From Sordaria brevicollis (Eukaryota; Ascomycota; Sordariomycetes; Sordariales; Sordariaceae): a DNA stretch of 64,000 bases. The position numbers and the translations under genes are program-made. The notes under the pieces were generated by a model, which saw only the letters and a list, made by a program, of their open reading frames with translations, did not search any database and was not told the origin of the DNA. The DNA is taken from NCBI GenBank assembly GCA_033439795.1, contig JAUTDP010000003.1, forward strand, positions 3,410,001 to 3,474,000. The letters run 5' to 3'. Below, piece by piece: positions 60,896 to 64,000 of this stretch (position 1 is its first letter; the number at the start of each line of letters is the position of its first letter).

Positions 60896-63748
60896 CTAAT
60901 ACTCGAAATCATCATCAACCGCCGGCCCCTTACTCTTCCCCACGCTCTCCTGCTTCCTATACATCTCCGCCACCATCCTGCTCGTCGTCGCCTCATCCGG
61001 CTTCTTGTCGTCTCTGACCTTAATAAACCTTGGAAATCTCAACGAAATACCCTTCTCACCACTAGGATCCACCCCTTCCTTCATTCCGGCCTTGTATCTC
61101 GGACTAAGCGTCAAGTCGGCCGTCTTAACTTCCCACACAAACTTGGGCTCGAACCAGACGTCCGGCTGGTGCTGACCGCCTGAAGAATGAGCGTAGAAGG
61201 GTTTGGGCCGGTCGATGATGATTGGTGACAAAGAGGCATGGAGTTCCTGGAGGACTTCGTCCGAGAAACCGGTGCCGATGTTGCAGACGGTTTCGTAGGT
61301 GTCGGTGTTGGGGTTGTAGCATGCTAGCAGGAAGGCGCCGAAGACGGAGGTGCGCTTGCCTTTGCCGTGGTAGGCGCCGAGGACGACGAGGTCGAGCGAG
61401 TCGCCGATGCCGGCTAGGTAGTCTTTTTTGATCTGTTTTTGTGTTAGTCAACCAACCCACACACCAAAGGTAAGGAAGAAACAAACCTTCAACCAATTCC
61501 GACTCCGCTTCGACGGCTCATACCCACTTTCTGCACCATCCAACATCTTGACCATCAATCCCTCGCAACTCGCCTTGACAGACTCATCCAAGAACATTTG
61601 GATCTCATCCAGCTCCTGGCCATCCATGCTGCTCGCGAACGCAAACTCGCCCTCGACAGGCTTGAACGCCTCCCTCAACAAGCCCCTTCTCTCCCTCAGG
61701 CTCTTCTCCACGACCGCTTCGCCGTTCAGATACAACAAGTCAAACGCGAACACACACACTTTGACTTTGACATCCTCCAGCTTGACATCCTTCTTCTTGC
61801 GCGTCATCAGCTGCTGGAACGGCAACACCTTCTTCTCGACCGTATCCCACGCCACGGACTCGCAGTCCAGCACGAAACTCTTGGTTCCCTCCTTAACCCA
61901 CGTGGGCAACTTGGCCAGAACATCTGGGTACTTTTGACTCAAATCTTCCGAGTTTCTCGAGAAAATAGCCGCCACGCCCTTACCAGTCTCCTTGCTAGCG
62001 ACCTGGCTGAGATCACCATCTGACTTGGGCGCGTCCTTGGCCACGTAGTGAATCTGCGCTCTTTCACCATCGTACTTGTACTCGCACGTAAACGTCTGGC
62101 CCTCGAAGCGGTCGAGTACCTCGGTGATGGCCTTTGTCGGGTTCGCCAACATGGGCTTGAGCGGCACGCCGGGGCGCAGCTTGCAGTGCTCGCGGAGGTT
62201 CATGATACCGTGCTGCAGCATGGCGGGGATGATGACGTTGTAGGAGGGCAGCTCGCTGTAGACGGTCTTGAGGGTCGATTCGGCTTTGCTAAAGTCCGAC
62301 TCGCTGGGGACTTTACCCTTCTTGGCGAACTCGTGTGCGATCATGGCTTGTGCGAGGGAGACGATGACGGACTTCTCTGCCAGACCCAAGCGCAGCTTGC
62401 CTTCTAGGAAACGGACGATGAACTTGGCTTCGCTCGGCCCGCCCTTGTCCTTGGTAATGTCCACCTTGCCAGTGGAATTGGCATCTGCAGCCGACAACAG
62501 CTTCTTGATGCCATCCACCTTTTTCTGCTGAGCGCCCGTACCCGTCATAGTAGTAGCGATATCCATCAACCCCTTATGCACACCGCGGATAGTCAATGGC
62601 TTGGGCTTGAACATGGTCGGTTGCCTGGACCTCGACTTGACAGCCACCAGACCCAGGTCACCAATCTCCTTCTGGTCGTTTTTGATAACAGCGATACTGC
62701 GGCCCGTAGTCTCGCCGATAGCCTTCATAATAAGTGACTCGCCGATACCCAGCTCGATACCCGCGTAATCGGGAGCAAGCTTGTTGATCATAAGCAGAAC
62801 GGTAGGCAGCAGATCATCGGGCGTAAGGCGGAGGACTTGGCGTAGGAAAAGAGAGCAGTACTCCATGATGAGCAACCTCTTGCGCGTCTGCTCAATGAGC
62901 GAGAATGTCGTGCAGAGGGCTGCATAGGGTACAGGCTCACCAGCCTTCCAGTCTGGGAACGGGTCCTTAACCTTGGTTGCCAGAGTAGTTTGAATGACCT
63001 TGCGAGCCTTTTTGGCGACTGCTTCCGTCTTTTCGTCCTCGTCTGCCTCTTCGTCTTCGGCCTCGATTTCGGACGCGGATGCTGAGGAAGCCGCGTCTTC
63101 GTCATCAGCTTTCTCTACTGGCGCAGGAGATGGGCTCTTCTTTTTCCTTGCGGGTTTGGGAGAAGCGGCCTTCTTCTTCTCCTCCTTTGCTGGCGCAGAA
63201 GAAGCAGGGACATCCTCCATGATCTCGTCTTCATCATCTTCAACCACCTTGCGACCTCTCCTTAACCGCTTGCTAGCAGGCGCAACGGCATCGTCCGAGT
63301 CCTCCTCGGTCTTGGCCTTTTTCGACTTTGGGGATTTGGCCGTAGGCGATCGTGACCTCTTCTTTTTGTTGTCTGCTTCGTAGTCTAGCCGTTAGTCACC
63401 ATGCCACCGCCACCACTTTGGGGGTGTAACTCACCAGTCTCCTCCTTAACCTCCTCCACAACCTCCATCACATCCTCCTCCTCCTCCTCCTTGGTCTCCT
63501 CCTTGGCAACCTCCTTTCCCTTAGGCGGCCTTCCCCTCCCCCTAGTTGGAGCAGTCTTGGCAGGACTCTTATCCTTGATATTCAAATCTTCCACCTTCTT
63601 CTCTACCTCTTCGTGACTGGCATCTTTACTGCTCTCGTCCTTTGTGGATTCTTCTTCTTTCTTCGCTGGAGTTGCCTTTGTGCCGAAGGATAGTTTGGTC
63701 TGCTGTTTGCCACCTGTCGAGGGGCCGTCTTTCTTGCCGAAGAACTTC
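60896..63748 (-). CDS. cdc9: DNA ligase I (ATP-dependent), 5' end unresolved
   Basis: Seals Okazaki-fragment and repair nicks in the nucleus. Exons 63748-63435, 63384-61487, 61432-60896; introns 50 and 54 bp. The first exon seen starts at an acceptor (GGTGCTAACC...CTTATAG) and opens with RKFFGKKDG and QTKLSFG, a PCNA-binding-like segment; the initiator exon was not found and may lie beyond the right edge. A long acidic/basic disordered region (KKEEESTKDESSKD, AT-hook-like RGRGRPPKGK, EEEEED) follows, then the ligase DNA-binding domain. The catalytic domain has the adenylation motif CEYKYDGERAQIH (Lys codon 62075-62077), FVLDCE, CEGLMVK and NWLKIKKDY. The OB-fold end includes DVWFEPKFVWEVKTADLTLS and RFPRFIKVRDDK. 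All ligase motifs are present; clearly functional. Confidence 0.95.
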
Positions 63749-64000
63749 CTATAAGTCAAGAAGGTAGGTTAGCACCTGGTCTCGTTAACACTTGAAGGGG
63801 GAAAGGGAAGAAGAGAGACTCCAAAAGAGTGGTGGTGCGTAGCTAGATCGAATGCGTTTCCAGAACAATTTTTTGCCAAAATTTGGCCCCAGACTTGTTC
63901 CTAGTCCTTTTCCCCCGACATTCTGTCGCAAAGTTGCTCCCAAAACTTGGTCCAAACTTGGTCCCGGATTTGTTTCCAGAATTGATTTCCAAAATCGATT
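63749..64000. other. First-intron or upstream region of DNA ligase I
   Basis: No start codon with a usable downstream donor could be joined to the exon at 63748. Short degenerate repeats (acttggtcc, acttgttcc, gatttgtttcc at about 63890-63985) are present and look non-coding. Confidence 0.4.

Noticed and set aside
1..64000. CRISPR array, rRNA or bacterial-type operons
   Set aside because: No regularly spaced repeats and no rRNA sequence; gene structure is fungal with spliceosomal introns.

Overview
The window comes from a filamentous ascomycete, most likely a Sordariomycete. Genes carry short GT-AG introns (about 50-160 bp) with CTAAC-type branch sites. HET-domain genes and a LaeA-type methyltransferase are present. 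Long stretches are extremely AT-rich, nearly devoid of CA/TG but still containing CG, which is the signature of repeat-induced point mutation (RIP). The DNA is sharply divided into GC-balanced gene islands and RIP-destroyed transposon islands.

Layout: (1) 1-5875: a RIP-degraded Ty3/Gypsy-type LTR element on the minus strand, cut by the left edge, with a barely mutated 5' LTR at 5627-5875. (2) 6072-25183: an unusual accessory island. It holds two HET-domain genes and an eight-member family of tandem paralogues with an N-terminal LPxEIRxxIY motif (2EXR/F-box-like) followed by leucine-rich LKxLKTLxL segments. The family splits into subfamily A (8472-14349, four copies, mixed strands) and subfamily B (18294-25183, four copies, all minus). 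At least one copy in each is broken. (3) 26218-29193: a secreted beta-propeller-like protein, a 275-bp MITE with 28-bp terminal repeats, and the 3' remnant of another HET gene that ends in a small repeat cluster. (4) 29870-32830: RIP-degraded DNA. (5) 32845-36807: a frameshifted HET gene and an intact LaeA-like methyltransferase. (6) 37295-55870: nested transposons. A roughly 2.2-kb TIR element with TA target duplications holds an LTR element (38480-54831), which holds a second (44543-54001), which holds a third (46660-48873). Each LTR pair has equal lengths and its own 5-bp target-site duplication. (7) 56773-end: a housekeeping-like island with a five-exon membrane protein and DNA ligase I (5' end unresolved).

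How it may work together: HET-domain proteins trigger cell death on non-self recognition. Having four HET genes, three visibly broken, around an expanding and decaying family of F-box/LRR-like genes in a transposon-bounded island fits a birth-and-death allorecognition or immunity locus. A functional link between the LPxEIR array and the HET genes is an inference from proximity and architecture only.
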